Of a stretch of 64,000 bases of DNA, positions 1 to 13,041 are shown in pieces; positions within the stretch are counted from its first letter, which is position 1; every line of letters starts with the position of its first letter. The notes beneath the pieces are model-generated. The model saw only the letters and a list, made by a program, of their open reading frames with translations, did not search any database and had not been told where the DNA came from. Source of the DNA: Salarias fasciatus (lineage: Eukaryota; Chordata; Actinopteri; Blenniiformes; Blenniidae); the NCBI RefSeq assembly GCF_902148845.1, contig NC_043753.1, positions 10,668,843 to 10,732,842 of the forward strand, in the 5' to 3' direction. The translations under genes and the position numbers were made by a program.

Positions 1-465
1 TATGCCTATTTTTTCAATAAAGATTTTGGGGGAAAAAAATCCTTAAGTTTCGCTTTGTCCGCCATTACTCCGCCAGATACTTAGCAGCAACAACTGAGCA
101 GTACTGAGTACTGATGGAGCTTCCATAAAGTAAGAAAAGACTTCTACTCCGGCTTCTAGCACTGCCACAACTCCAGCACAGACCCCACCAGGCAAAAGAA
201 ACTTACATTTTACTCGGGCGCTACTAAAAGAGCGAGGAAGAAGTTCCCCTCTTCTGTGCAGACACGAGCATTTCACTAAGCTGAAGTTACGCCCAAGGCC
301 TGCAGGGGTCGGTGTTTTGCAGAAAACGAGCAAACTGCGCTGTGCTCCTTAAGCAACATAAAATAATCTAAAAAAAACTTCTGTCATACGCTACTGAACA
401 GCCATGCCTATTAGCGCTTTACTCCCACAGATGGAGCCCTCAGTGAAGGAAACAGCTCTCATTAC
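1..465. other. Intron sequence of gene A
   Basis: This stretch follows the third Ig exon of gene A and should be intron. Bases about 360-460 resemble the intron after the partial third Ig exon of gene D (36630-36720). Bases 40-350 look like inserted sequence that I cannot classify. No exon was recognised. Confidence 0.4.
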
Positions 466-3400
466 CTGCAACAATCACAAGAATCTTTTCTGAAGTCTGA
501 TTTCCCAGATCATTTGCAGCCACACAGTAATATTCTCCTCCTTCCGTCACATTAAAGCTGTAAAAGTCTCCTTCAGACACTCTGACTGCTCCATGTTCAC
601 TGATCTTGAACCAGGTGTAGCTGACAGCAGGTCTGGCTCTGCTGGAGCAGGTCAGGTTCACCCAGCTCCCTGCAGACACCAAACCTGATGGACTGATGGA
701 GGCTGACATGTCTTTAGGAGCATCTGAGGGAGGAAAAAGTGACTCTTGTTCACTTGATTGATCAGAAACATCTGAACTGTGATGTGCTGACAGGATCACT
801 TACAAGAAACACTGAGAGTGAACGCTTCCACAGCTGTTTTCACAGCTTCTCCTCCATCAACAGGATACACAGCAGAGCAGCTGAGGTTGAATCCATCATG
901 TTGGTCTGACAGAGTGATGGTCTGCTGGATCTTAGTGGTTAAAATTCTATCTGTGTTTTCCTCTGTTTGGCTGTGAGCGTCTTGTTGGAGGCTCCAGGTG
1001 AGTCGAGGAGGGAGGTGTGGACAGGGAGTGGGAGCTGAGCAGGTTATAGTGACAGACTCCTCCTCCTTCAGGTCATTCAGATCACCTGAGACATTTAATG
1101 TGGGCCTCGGAGGAGAATCTGCAGTTTGACAAACAAATCGTCAACTTAAATTAGGATCTGACAATTTCTTCATATATCAATATTCAGATCAACACAATGT
1201 TAAGAAACACATGGAATCAGAGCTGTGGACGTAACATCAAACAAACAACCATTCACAGTCACTATACTCCTTTAAAAAGTTCAAAAACAGGGTTAGAAGT
1301 TTCTTAGCTCCATACATATTGTATTCTTGCTGTGGTGTATCTGTCGAGCTATGTGTGGGCTGGTCTGATCACTGATGCGCTTCCGTGTTAAGGTCAGTAA
1401 AAAAAAAAGATAACCCAACATATAAGTCTACTAAATCTAAAGCCGACATCATTTGCAGTGCACAGATCTACAGGTATCCTGTTCTCATATAGTGACTAGT
1501 GTAATGAGTGATATATTCATTTTCTCTCCAGCAATTCTCACTAAGTACCACCATTCGTCACAAGCAGGAATCACTGCTGAAAAGGCACGTTTTTTGTCAC
1601 AAACAGACATGGTGGTCCCCAAAAGTACAAAAGGCCAAAGAAAAATAGATATCATGGCATGAGACAGCAGGCAGGGTGTTTTCAGTCTGAGCCAGACAAA
1701 GCATTTGGCTTTAAACTGGTTCTGTCATGCTGAGCTGTTGCTTTTAGGCCCTCATTCATTTTGTTTTGTTGAAAAGGCCTCCCAGACGACTATGTTTCAG
1801 AAAGGACCTCTTCCCTCTGAATTCCACTGCGTTGGTCACTCTTCTCTAACAGCACTTCTCCAACAAAGTGTAGCAGGACAGATGTATTTCATAGCGTTAG
1901 CTCGTGTGCTAGTCTGCAGTGTTGCTTTAAAACCGATACGTTGTTGCCAACTCGATCCTCAGTCAGGAACGTTCTGAATGACATCATCAGCTAATTTGCA
2001 TAGCAGCTCATTTGCATATCTAGGTCAAATTGGGCTTTATCATTAAGACCAGTAATGGCATTTAAAAAAGTAAAAAATGACACCACTATTTTTTTGTTAC
2101 GAGCGGTGTAACTAACTTCTTTTTCCAGCATCACAACCATTACAGTTACTGAGGCACAGTTCCGTTACTAGAATTCACAGCTTTCAGCTTGGTTTTCCAG
2201 AGAGCCCTGATCATTCAAAGGCTGTGTTTAAATGGAAGGACAGGCATCTATTGACACATGTATTGTGTTTTATTATTCCTTTACAAATATAGAAATGCTA
2301 TCTGCAGTTACAAATCAAATTTGATTGTCTTGTCTCATCACACTGCAACATTTCACAAATTTAGATTAATGTAGTGTTTCCTGTTTGTAATTTATTCTGT
2401 CAAGTGTCCATTTATTTCGTTAATTGTGCATTCAGTTTCGTAATGAATAATTAAACATGCATTTTAAAGTTTCTTTAAAAGGGGATCTAAATTCTTTGAC
2501 ATTTTTTGAAGAAACACAAGAATTACTTTAGCAAGTAATTACTTTTAAAATATTTTAACGAAGTCAGTTACTTTTTGATGAAGTAACTACAACTAATCTC
2601 TTTTAAAAGTGACTTTGCCAACACTGAACAGACGTGATATGTGAAACATCTTTCGTTTTTTTCATCTGAATTTCACCTGAAGTCACATCAGGATAAACAC
2701 CACCACCTAGCGGCCAGAAAAGCAAACTACAGATTCTTTAACACGTCCTGCATTCCTGTGTCTATAGCGACTATTTTCAAATTTATACATGTAACTTTTC
2801 TGATATGAAAATGTATTGCTTTGGTTGCATGCTGGTGATTCCGTGTTTAATTATAAATCAATTCAAAGTACTTTGTTCAACCAAGCTGGAGTAAAGAGTT
2901 ATTAAACTAAAATGTTCATTCTAGGGTAGTATCACAAAGACCACCCAATCAGGTTCAAGTGCAAAGCACTGCACCACTGTACCTTCCCCAGATAACAATC
3001 GATTCTAAAAGAACACAAAAAATTAATAATGAATATTTTCTTGCACAGAAATTGGACAGTTTTTGTAATAATCAATCACAAATATTGATTGACAGAATTG
3101 TTTTTTTCATCCATTTTTACAAATAATAAACATATAAACAACATTTTTGTAAAAACTCACCTTTAATGTTGAATTGAAGACGTTCACAAATAGCTGTTGC
3201 CTTGTATGGTATGTTCTCTACTCTAAAGAAATAATCGTGTGAGTAACTAGTGGTTAGATTATGAAACAGTGTGGTGCAGTTCTTTTTAGACAGGTCTCCA
3301 GTGATCTCCATCGGGTAGTTGTCATTCTGCCGACTACTATTGAAAATCACATTCTCTGGATGGGGGCCAAAATTATGGTCATTTTTAATCCACACTCCAG

Positions 3401-3799
3401 AAGTGGTTCTGCTGCTGTCAAACTCAGTTTCTCCTGCAGTCCTGAAATTACAAGGGATTAGGAGACAAGATCCACTCAGGGCTTCCAACTTTTCCGGTGC
3501 AGTGATGAACAGGTCTGCGTCATCAGAACAAGCCAAAGTCCCTGTAAAATCAAATTCAGAATTAGTGAAATCAATAGTGACAAATCTCAGTGAAAATAGT
3601 GAAATACTGACAACTTTCAATGAAAAGAAAATTCATTTCATATAAAACTAAATTCAACAGCCATGTGTTGGTTGCTGGTCTTTTCTGAATGTTTCTGTCT
3701 GTACTGGTCTGTCAGACTGGAATGGATTAAAACTGAACACTCACTTGAAACAAAGAGGAAACTCAGTAAAATGTTCCTCATCATGATATTCACAGACAT
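466..3799 (-). CDS. Siglec-like Ig receptor A (3' end outside window)
   Basis: Coding exons read on the minus strand: signal peptide 3745-3799, V-set 3161-3541, first C2 804-1118, second C2 466-723. The 5' UTR exon starts near 3967 and extends to about 4020. The V domain has 'GSCLLIPC' (two cysteines typical of Siglecs), an E-strand 'KNCTT' cysteine with an N-glycosylation sequon, and the F-strand arginine in 'YFFR' that binds sialic acid in known Siglecs. The first C2 has 'CSAPTPCP', whose second cysteine would pair with the V domain. The transmembrane and tail exons are not visible. In the related gene D the membrane exon lies about 700 bp after the end of the third Ig domain, so here it should lie left of base 1. 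V domain and promoter match gene F, so an F-type membrane segment and tail are expected, which is inference. The first in-frame ATG (MSVNIMM...) was chosen as start. Confidence 0.82.
1119..3160. other. Long intron of gene A between V-set and first C2 exons
   Basis: About 2 kb of AT-rich intron. It is longer than the same intron in B to E, so it probably holds inserted repeat sequence. Short open frames here resemble no protein I know. Confidence 0.5.
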
Positions 3800-4339
3800 C
3801 ACTGTCTTCAAACTCGTCACCTGTAAGAAATCATAATGTAACACTGAAGCACCGACATCCACTATGAGCAGTTTGATTACACTAAACATTATCTTGAAAG
3901 TAAATGTGAATTGATTTCTAATTTTCCAGTTGAGCTAAATTAAAGATCAGTAAATCATTCTCTTACCAAAAGAGTACAGTGAAGAGAAAGAGAAGGAGTA
4001 GTCGAGCGTGCGATTTGTGAAAAAACACAGAACTTCTTCCTGTGTTGATGTTTTAACGTAACTTACTGTTCCTCTCTTCCTCTTTGTGGGAAAGTCACAT
4101 TTTCAGCTTTCCATCAAACAAACCTGATGAAGATCTTACAGCTCCCTGTGTTTTATGACTTTGGGAAATGTAAAGATAATCTTCATGGATCACACTGAGA
4201 GATCTTTCATCAGATGTATTTTTTTATTTTCAATAACTTGTTGAGTTATTAATGAATGAGTGTTTGAGTTATATTCTGAGATTTTTTTTTCTCCACAATT
4301 AAAAAAGTACTTATCAGAGTCGTCAGCCATGTCTCTACC

Positions 4340-4540
4340 CGTAACACCCTATAGATGCAAAACACTGCTCTGCAGCTTCCCCAGAGGCATGATGGCATCC
4401 CACAAGGTTCCGTATTGGGCCCCACGGTTTTTGCAATATGTATAATAACCTTTGATAAATGTCTACACTCTGCTCTTCATTTATATGCTAATGATGTTTT
4501 TATCAACAGCAACCGTGTCTTCTTCTCCTTCAGCAGCCTT
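4340..4540 (+). mobile_element. LINE reverse transcriptase fragment (L2/CR1/Rex1-like)
   Basis: Translation from 4355 contains 'GIPQGSVLGPTVFAI' followed some 15 residues later by 'LHLYANDVF'. These are the block B and catalytic-site motifs of non-LTR reverse transcriptases ('GVPQGSVLGP' and 'YADD'), with the first catalytic aspartate replaced by asparagine. Only about 60 residues remain. The clade is a guess from the GVPQGSVLGP/LYADD style. It sits just upstream of gene A's promoter block. Confidence 0.7.
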
Positions 4541-4544
4541 TGTG

Positions 4545-7500
4545 CGACCGCAGCAAGCATTCAGTGTTATAAGAATCCATCCATCCTCTGTGCTGCTTTA
4601 CTGTTTGGGTGCGGCAGTCAATCCCAGCTGACTGGTGGCAAAATGAGATATCACCCACCCTCACAGGAATATGACATGAACATGCAATCTCCTCACAGAG
4701 ACTGATTTTGAGGAGCAGGAAACACTTTCCCACTGCCAGTATGAAAGCTTTTCAAGGACATTACTGTAAATGTATGCTTTTATTCATAACTATTTCAGGA
4801 GCATATTTTTGAAGGTGTCTGTGTTGAAGTGAGAGAGCATGTCAGTTCAAGATAAACACAGATCTCACAGTAGATTTTTAGAAAAGGATCCACTTATTTA
4901 AAACAGTTTCTGCTTTTTTATTCCCTCCGAAAGCGAGCCAGACATGTAAACATTCCCTCTTTTTTTGATTAAAGAACAGAAACAGATGACCCATAATTCC
5001 AAATGGCACAAAGGAAGTTTCCAAACCAAAAATTAGCATTTGAAAGTGAAACTATGTAAAAATCTGATATGATGTAAGTTTGGAGTCTATTTTTATTGTT
5101 GTCTCTTTTCCCCTGGCTGACTCATTCTGACATACAGTCCAACATTTACACACATTAAATTACATGTTGCTAACTATTGTAGACAAAAACACAGTTCAGG
5201 AACAGATAAAAAAACAAATCATGAATGCATTATGAAATATTGATATTTCAAGTGATTTTTTTATTTTTTTTTAAATTTTACAAAGCATTCCAAAACATTT
5301 CACGGAGTTAAGTGAGAAAACAACTGCACATACATTGGGAAAATAAAAGGCAAATAAATCAAAGCTTTGAACTTCTAGCCAGGTTTTAAGATAGATAAGG
5401 TTCCTATTCACATTGACCTTCAACCGTCCTTCACAGGACAGATTTAGAACAATCCCCCTTTGGCCAAACCAGCACTCATTAACTTGCTCATGGAGGGAAG
5501 CGGCGACTCTTCGGTGCCGCTGATGCTTCATAAAAACGCTCCAGTGTTTGTGTTGTGTTGCTTACCTCTCAGTTTGAATCCAGTTCTGCAGTGTTCCTTT
5601 CAGGTGGCGCTCATCTCGACCTCCAGCGACCTTGCGCTCACATCCTGAGTTCCCCTGCAGAAGGATGCACGTCAAAGACACGGGTGGCTCCCGACTTCAC
5701 GGCTCAGTTCCAGACTTCAGCAAGCAGAAGATATGCAGAACTCCTGCGGTCACGCGTAGAAACAGAACAGTCCCTCATTGATGTTTTTTAGGAAAAGCTT
5801 TGCCCGCAGCAGTTCGGCCCTCTCTGATAGTGAAACAGGCGGGTTTAACCAAATATAGAGGAAATGCGGTGAGAGAAGGTTCAAAGTCCAGGGAAGCAGA
5901 AAACAAATAGATGAGCAGATCAGTGAGGCTCATTCACCCAGTGGTTTAGTGGAGCTCATCAATATTCAGTTTATTTGTGTTGGACATGCGCCCAGAGGCA
6001 ATATTACACCTTATTATTCTATGTCATGTCACACATTTCAGATCCGTCACCTCTCATGTTTCAAACTGTTGCTGTTTTGAATGTATTGAAAGCAGCAGCA
6101 GTGTGTGTTCAATAATATACACCAAGGCCAAGGTGTGTTAGAATCCCAAAAAACAACCTGCTGAGTGTGAAAACTTCAACATGAAACAGAACAGGGCCTG
6201 CCGCTGAAAATCAGTGATACAGAATTAATGTTTGCACTGCAGTTGTGAATATCTTCGTCTGTTTCCAGCGAATCTGTCTGCTTTGTTCTCCTCCAGTGCA
6301 TGAAAGCAGATGTGAAGCAAATGAATCAAGAATAAAATGAAGCCTCAGAAGAAGGGCTGATTACAAGATTTGAGAAATTCATTTAAACTCCGTCTATGAA
6401 TTTCTTTTGGCCAACTATTCAGTTTCCTGTCTTGATCACATCCTCTTCAAGACACTTTGAAATTTCCCTGATCCATTCCAAAATGTTGCTTCTGCTTTCA
6501 CGGTCACTTCCTTTTATCATTTGTTCCTAATGATTTTTCCTAAAACAAACACTTTCTGCTCTTCAAATCCCCTCCTCCTCATCTTACAGGCTGATGAAGA
6601 CGTCTTTCCCACCTTCTGAACTCACTTCCTCAGTTATCGTGACTCCGTCAGAACAGTTTCTCTTAAACTGAAAGTAGAGGAATGTATTTTCAGAGTTCTC
6701 TCCAATGTTGCGAAAGTAACAACAAAGGCAAACAACTCAGATTAAGTCCAGGATAGAGGACAATGTTAGGCTTAGAGTAAAGATTAAGAGTAATAAGCTG
6801 AAAACAATGGCTGGTTGGTTAGGATGTGTTTTTAGAGAGAGGTAGAGCGAGAGTGCGAGGAAGTCAGAGCCAAATTACTGTTGCAAATTATTCATTTGAG
6901 AACTCACACCCAGAAATTGCAATTGTTTTTGTTTTTGCTTTGTTTTTTCTGTGTAATCTCTTATCCTCCTGTGGATCAGCTTCTTCTTTTAATTAAATTT
7001 ATATCATATATTCAAACTTCATTTCTTTCCTTTCACATCGTGATTCCTGGTATAGAAGAGTGAAAACAGACAAGCTGTTTGACACTATAATGCTCTGTAA
7101 ATAATCATTATCAGGATTAAAGCCAGTTGGCACATGTTGAAAGCTGCAAACTGATTAAAATATACAGAAATGTAGAGCAGAAATAAACAGCACGCCCTGA
7201 TTTTCATCTGTGTCAAACTGTGTTCGATCACGGTTTCCTTTCAGGTGCAATTAAAGATAGCATCAAACAGCATTGATCAGAGTTACAATCTGATTAAAAT
7301 GTTTATTTGTGATACATTATATGGTACAAGAATGATGCTCAGTGATCAAAACAATATTTCCAATTAATATAAAGAAATGTTAAAATGTGTGTGACTCAGT
7401 CCATTTCTTCCTTTCTAACATGTTTCACAAGGTTGAATTAAACGTTTAAATTCAACCATTTCAACAACTTGACAGGACATAAAGGGTTTGATTAAGTTTC

Positions 7501-10060
7501 AGTCTCTGGTTACTGTCTCAGATTCAAATACTATTCACATCTGTGTATCAGTACTGTGTAAGTCAAAGTTTAATTATTAGTTAACTAATAAAGGTCAAGC
7601 AATCATCTGAGCAATAACATATAAAGAATCCCTCAGAAATGGCATGCTAAAAAACATAGTGTCAATAAAAAAATATTAAATAAAAAAGTCCCTCTATGTG
7701 TAATGCAACAGTAAATCTACATTATGAAATTTGATGTAATACAGTTCTCTTCTTAATGAGTATCATTCAGGTATTCCTGTTAAAAACAGACCCAAAATGG
7801 TAAAATATCTTCTTATAGCATAATAAAACAGCCTACTCTTGTTAATGAAGGAAAGCTGGATGATAGAAGTTTCTGTGTTGAAATGTCAAAAAGTAAATCT
7901 CATAAAGTCTCAAGAGAAGAATGTCACAAGAGAAGAGGCAGCAGTCCTGTAGGAATAGAAAAATTGGTTCATTTATAAATATCAGGACTTACTTTCAGGT
8001 CCAGAGCAGCAGTTATCATGACTTCCTCTGATCCAACCCTACAGTCCAACTTCAGCTTCTATTTTTCTCGACCACAATGTTAACATACGAACAAATTCAT
8101 TGCTTGTAAACTAAGATGGCCTTCCGTTACATGACTGGCTATTATTCCACTCGCTGTAAATCAGGCTACAATTTAAATGAAATGAAAGATTCATGCAGAG
8201 ATGCAGTTACCGGCAGGACAGTGGACAATCTGGACTTCATGAGACAAACTCTGAAGTTGGTGAAGTCTCATTGGTGAGAGTCAGGGAACTTTACTGTGAC
8301 ATTAAACTACATTTACCCAACAAGTTTTATTTTATTGATTTATTTTTTTTCCATTTTAATTTTTAAAACAGTATCATGACATGCAAAGAAACAATTTACA
8401 TGTCTTCCTTCATAATATCTAGGTTTACCTTTTTATCACGTCTTTGATTAGTTAATAATAAAAATATTAATTTGGTTTTCAGTTGTGTTCAATAAGTGGG
8501 GATTTCTCTTTTCTTAGATTACATGTGTAAATCAATAAAGAATACAAGCGAAGGGCCAAACTTGTAAGTAGTTCATTACAGCATTTTTTAAAAGAGCGAT
8601 TTGAAAGTAGATAAAGGACTGTTTGAAATAAAGCAGGGTTTGTTTTGAAACCCATATGTGTCACTGATCCAGCCAATATCAAGCTGTTCATGTGCCGCAT
8701 CAGCCATCAACCGTATGTTTTAATGTGAAAAACATGATGAATTCTAGCATTTAAACACAAATACAGTGGAAGAGTCATGTGTTTCCAAGATTCTAGGAGA
8801 AGTAGCTGTAGCTAATACGTCATAAAAATTAAGAATGTATCATTTTGGAAGCTCAGATCTTTTTTTTTATTATTTTTTTCCAAATGGAGGCCACAACTGT
8901 AACAATTAAAACATTAAGAATGCATGAAGTAAAAGAGGTTGATCTGTGTTTAATGAACATACAGTAAACTGACATTGCAGACAATAAAATAACAGTGGAA
9001 AATACCAGTGAAAAGTCCTTCAGAGACAGGCGGAGCAGTGAAGCGTGAGAGACGAACACGTAAAAGTGTGAGAAACATTTCTCGACCTGTAGATTGTGTA
9101 AAGTTGCCAACAGTCGTGACTCACGACAGTGACTGACTTCCCCCTTCTGAGTGTTGTAATTTGAAACCACAATGACTTCCCGTGTTTCAAGACAGGCGGT
9201 GCAGGTTGTCGGTATTCTGCTCTGTGGCAACAGTCGTCTGGGTGACAAGCTGTCAAAACGTCTCACGTTTGATTCCTCAAGAGGAAGTTGGTACAATTTG
9301 TTTACACTGAATTCTGATGGAGAACTTATTCTAATTTTTCAAACAAATAAAACATCAATTAATACACACACACACACACATTATTAAAGAGGAAAACCAA
9401 AGAGGCAAAGCATACAATGAGGATCAAATCCGTACTTCCTCAATACCCGTCTGGCAAATGTCATGTTCAGCCCTCAGCTAGGTAATCCTATTTGCACCAT
9501 TTATCTTCAGTCACAGGAGACATGGAACAATAGTTGAGATGCACATTCAAGCTTGTTCTGTTTGAGTACGACTTTTAACATTTGAACAGGTGATGAAGCA
9601 GCACGACACTTCTGCTCTGGACTTCTCATTTATTCTCAGAAGGACTGATGTGTTTTGTCCCTTTGCCTTCGAATAACACCTCTTACATCCAGCTAGAGCA
9701 CAAGGTCTCCCTCTGATTAATGCTTTCAATCTGAAAAAGTTACAGCACACGAGCGATTATGGCAGCACAGTTTGTCACGATATAAACTTCAACAAAGTGG
9801 CAAAAAACAGTTTAGAAGCTTATTCGGCAAAAAACATCCCACTGCAGGAGGCTGATTAAGATGTAACAGCAAAAATACAACGGTGAAACGTGTCCATTTT
9901 AAGCACATTATCTTAAAAACAAAGAATGAAATAAATGTGATTTTGGTCAGTTTTACACTTTTCAGACTGATTTTTTTCAATAAGGCATATTATGGTGTTA
10001 TTTTCATCTTTTGTGACTTGGAGAAAAGATGATGTTGATAAACCCTTAAAGAGTCTCTAC
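4545..10060. other. Gene-poor intergenic region between receptors A and B
   Basis: AT-rich sequence between the divergent receptors A and B. Open frames are short and show no domain I recognise. One 53-residue frame at 8116-8277 has EGF-like cysteine spacing but no support as an exon. A short CA run lies near 9364-9380. Confidence 0.5.
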
Positions 10061-10064
10061 GGTT

Positions 10065-11380
10065 CTACTGGACATTCTTACCCAACAGTGAGAGTGTTGG
10101 GTCATCCCATTTTAACAAGCATGTGTGAACAAAGATGCATGCAGACATGCAAAGTAGAATAGCCACGTGTACTGACAGAACTACCGCTGTGGTTTCCCAG
10201 CGCTCTCTGTGGGCGACGAGACAGGGAAGCGGCTCTGTGGGTTTCAAAGAATAATTAAAATGCACTCAGGGGAGGGTGTGAATGAACTGTTAAAAGAAGA
10301 AGAACATGTGTTTTTAACATGAGGACACCAGAAAAAACACCAAGAAACAGTGTAAAATTAATGTAAATTTAAATGAAATGTCAAGCACAAAATAAAAAAT
10401 TAAAAAATTAAAAATAAAAGATGATTAAGACGTTCCAGACGGGTCAGTTCTCCATGACTGTTCAAAAATGCATTGAATCTTGGGTTCAACCAAATTTTAA
10501 GTTTGAATATCAATGCATGAAAGGTGGTGATTCTGGTTTAAACAGATTTATCCGATGTGTTTCATCTGCATTGCAGATGAAGGCGCTGTCATCATACGTG
10601 ACTGTAAGTGTGTGTGACTGTGTGCCCAGGCTGCGCTCTTTTCTCTGGCTATGAAGATACTGAAGTGAAGCCATGTTCGCAGTTCACAAGAATTCACTGG
10701 CATCTATGTGTCTGCAGCTACAAGACATTTCATAAGACATCACAAGTCAAACATGCTGGAAAACTTTGGTTAATTGCTGAAGACAATTCAGTCCAGTGTA
10801 TGAAACCTTTTATCTGAAAATCACCCACAGCTGCTAAATAACTGGTGAATCATTTCCCTTTGAAACGGAAAGCATTACACAAACAGCAGCAAGAACATTC
10901 AGCCATGTGGAAATGTTCAAGTAAATGACATTGGTCTTTGTAAAGCTAATTTTTTTGTGGTGTGACACATCTTCAATAGGCAGGTCAGTTCATTCATTTT
11001 CACTCTGAATAACAAGTCGAGGCTTCATTTCCTGTTATTTATTGATTGATTATCTGATCAAACCTACAAAGAGGTGCAAACTTCAGTGAAAACTTGTGAA
11101 ACTATTGTATTGAAATTTTAGTACCAATAAAAACAGGAAGTAGCGAAGCTGGCCTCTACACTTATGTCATCAGTGTGATGACGCTAGTAGGGATTTGCAT
11201 GTGTGTGTTCAAACACTGATGATGAAAAGATAAATATATCCTGTCCTGTTTCAATTCAAAATATCTGCTGCTTGTCAAAATGAGACCGTTGTGTTACCTT
11301 TAGTCTGAAGTTTATGGATTTCTATAAAAATCGAGTGTACTTACACTAAAAATCCCCGACAATGAGGAATCTACGTTGTT
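10065..11380 (+). repeat. Upstream duplication block of gene B
   Basis: This block recurs in several places. Its first part (10065-10450) matches 18420-18850. Its middle part (10500-10950) matches the regions upstream of gene C (26340-26640) and parts of 39500-39660. It ends in the proximal promoter and 5' UTR exon of gene B. The copies show that the receptor genes were duplicated together with 1 kb or more of upstream DNA. Confidence 0.7.
11131..11200 (+). promoter_or_regulatory. Conserved upstream module of gene B (ETS-like, CRE-like, octamer)
   Basis: An ETS/PU.1-type core (ACAGGAAGTAG) is followed by GTCATCAGTGTGATGACG and then an exact octamer ATTTGCAT at 11193-11200. The order GGAAGT, then TCATCAGTGTGACGA, is kept upstream of C (26836-26880), in the orphan block (39931-39985) and upstream of E. 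The module lies about 250 bp before the 5' UTR exon. ETS, CRE and octamer sites are common in leukocyte promoters, so the function here is inference. Confidence 0.4.
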
Positions 11381-11462
11381 TCACATGAAAGAAAAAGGAA
11401 GTTTTGAGTTGAGATTTCAAAGTGCGAAGTCATAAAACACCAGACTGCTGTGAACGTGCTTG
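11380..11462 (+). other. 5' UTR exon of gene B
   Basis: A donor GTAAGACT follows 11462. The same exon end and purine-rich sequence are found before C (donor after 27187), D (after 33837) and E (minus, from 45821). The start is not defined by sequence. The exon is non-coding, and translation starts in the next exon at 13042. Confidence 0.6.
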
Positions 11463-11784
11463 GTAAGACTGTTTTTTCATTTCACTTGTTCACTTGTTAA
11501 CACAGAAAGTGGGCCGTCCACATTCCTATGGTGCAGATTTGTGTTGAACTATCAAAAACCATCAGGTTATCCAGTAAAGTCTGTTGAAACAAGAACCTGC
11601 TGTCAGGCTGATTTCCAGCTCGACAACCTGCTGAGGAACCTGATGCTGCAGAGAATATTCATTTAGAAGCAGGCTCAAGATCTCTCTTTTTAAAAAGACT
11701 TTAAATGAATGTCCCTTTTATCTGTTGTAGGGTTTTCAGTTTGATTTGATGCCGGTAGCGTTTTGCCTCACAATCATTGAAGAA

Positions 11785-12450
11785 CTGTGGAGCAGTAAAA
11801 TGAGACACGGTTATGCGTGTGTGACCGCTGAAAGCGCCATTTTAATTCTGCCACTTCCGTTATAAAAACACATTTCAAACAAATTCAAATTGAAATCCAT
11901 CAAAGCACATCAAACATTCAACATAACATAGACACTCCATTTGCAATTAACAGGTTAACATCAAAACTCATCTTCTTACCAGAAATCAAACAGAAATAGG
12001 AACATCTCATCAGTGTAATATCATGAGGCGGCTGCCTTCATACACTACAGTAACACAAAAATAACAGTACTTTACATTTTACATCCAACTCAACACAAAT
12101 GAAACAGGTGCTTATGCATTCCCCAAAGTTCTTTTAGAGTTAATATGTATACAGTTTAGTTCACAGCACTCATTAAACATTCAAAGATTCCCACATGTTG
12201 CCACATCGTGGTCACTTGAAGCTAACAGCTAATATGGGAAAAACACGAGACACGAGTCATGCTCAAACTCTGCAATTCAACAATCATTCTGTACACCAGC
12301 GACATCAACAGCAACACAAGACTACAACAAACTTGTGAGCTTAAGGTTAAATGATAAAACATCATGTTCAACATACCTGTGGAGCAGTAAAATGAGACAC
12401 GGTTATGCGTGTGTGACCGCTGAAAGCGCCATTTTAATTCTGCCACTTCC
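11785..12450. repeat. 74-bp direct repeats around about 520 bp
   Basis: The sequence at 11785-11858 recurs, with no difference that I could see, at 12377-12450. The pair lies in the first intron of gene B. The corresponding intron of gene E lacks it, so it is an insertion or local duplication in B. The enclosed sequence has no protein I recognise. Confidence 0.75.
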
Positions 12451-13041
12451 TGGATGGCGCACTTCAGAAGCGGGTTTCCTTACTGATCCATGGTAGCTGA
12501 GTGACACCTCCTGTCACAAAGGGGTAATGACAATGACATTTGGAACATGATATAATACTAGAAACCATCAACCTAACAACTTATTATTGTGTTTTATTTT
12601 TTTGGGTTTCTTGTTTTAAATGTGGGGGGGGTGTCAGTTTTTCTATTTACTTTTTATTTAAGGCTTTTCCCATCCTCTACATCTGCACCTTCCACCTAAA
12701 ACAATTCCTAGTATGGGCTACTGTACTAGCTAATAAAATGATCCACGATTTCTGCAGTTTTATATTTTAGACAATTATATGTACAGCTGACAGAAATGTA
12801 ATTTCGAAAACAAAGGTCGATTTTTTATTATTGATTTGGTAAAGTAAATTGAGAAAAAAATCAATTGACATTTTATTTCTGGATATTTTTCACATAATTT
12901 TTCTGCTGCTGAGTCTCCATTCTGAACAACAAGAAGATTTATTTTAAGTGTGATCTCTTCTGCCCTTTAAAACACCTATCTTAAAATGAAGTTGTGACAG
13001 AAGTGAATGTGAAGAGGAAGTCCCATGTTGTGTGTTTCCAG

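Noticed and set aside
1-350. Possible element bounded by TTAA at about 41 and 348
   Set aside because: The two ends are not convincing inverted repeats and there is no second copy in the window.
8116-8277. 53-residue open frame with EGF-like spacing (CKSGYNLNEMKDSC)
   Set aside because: There is only one half of an EGF pattern, no good acceptor before it, no neighbouring exons, and it lies in repeat-rich spacer.
8853-9296. 147-codon minus-strand open frame
   Set aside because: Composition is low in complexity at its end, there is no recognised domain, no splice context and no homologous copy in the window.
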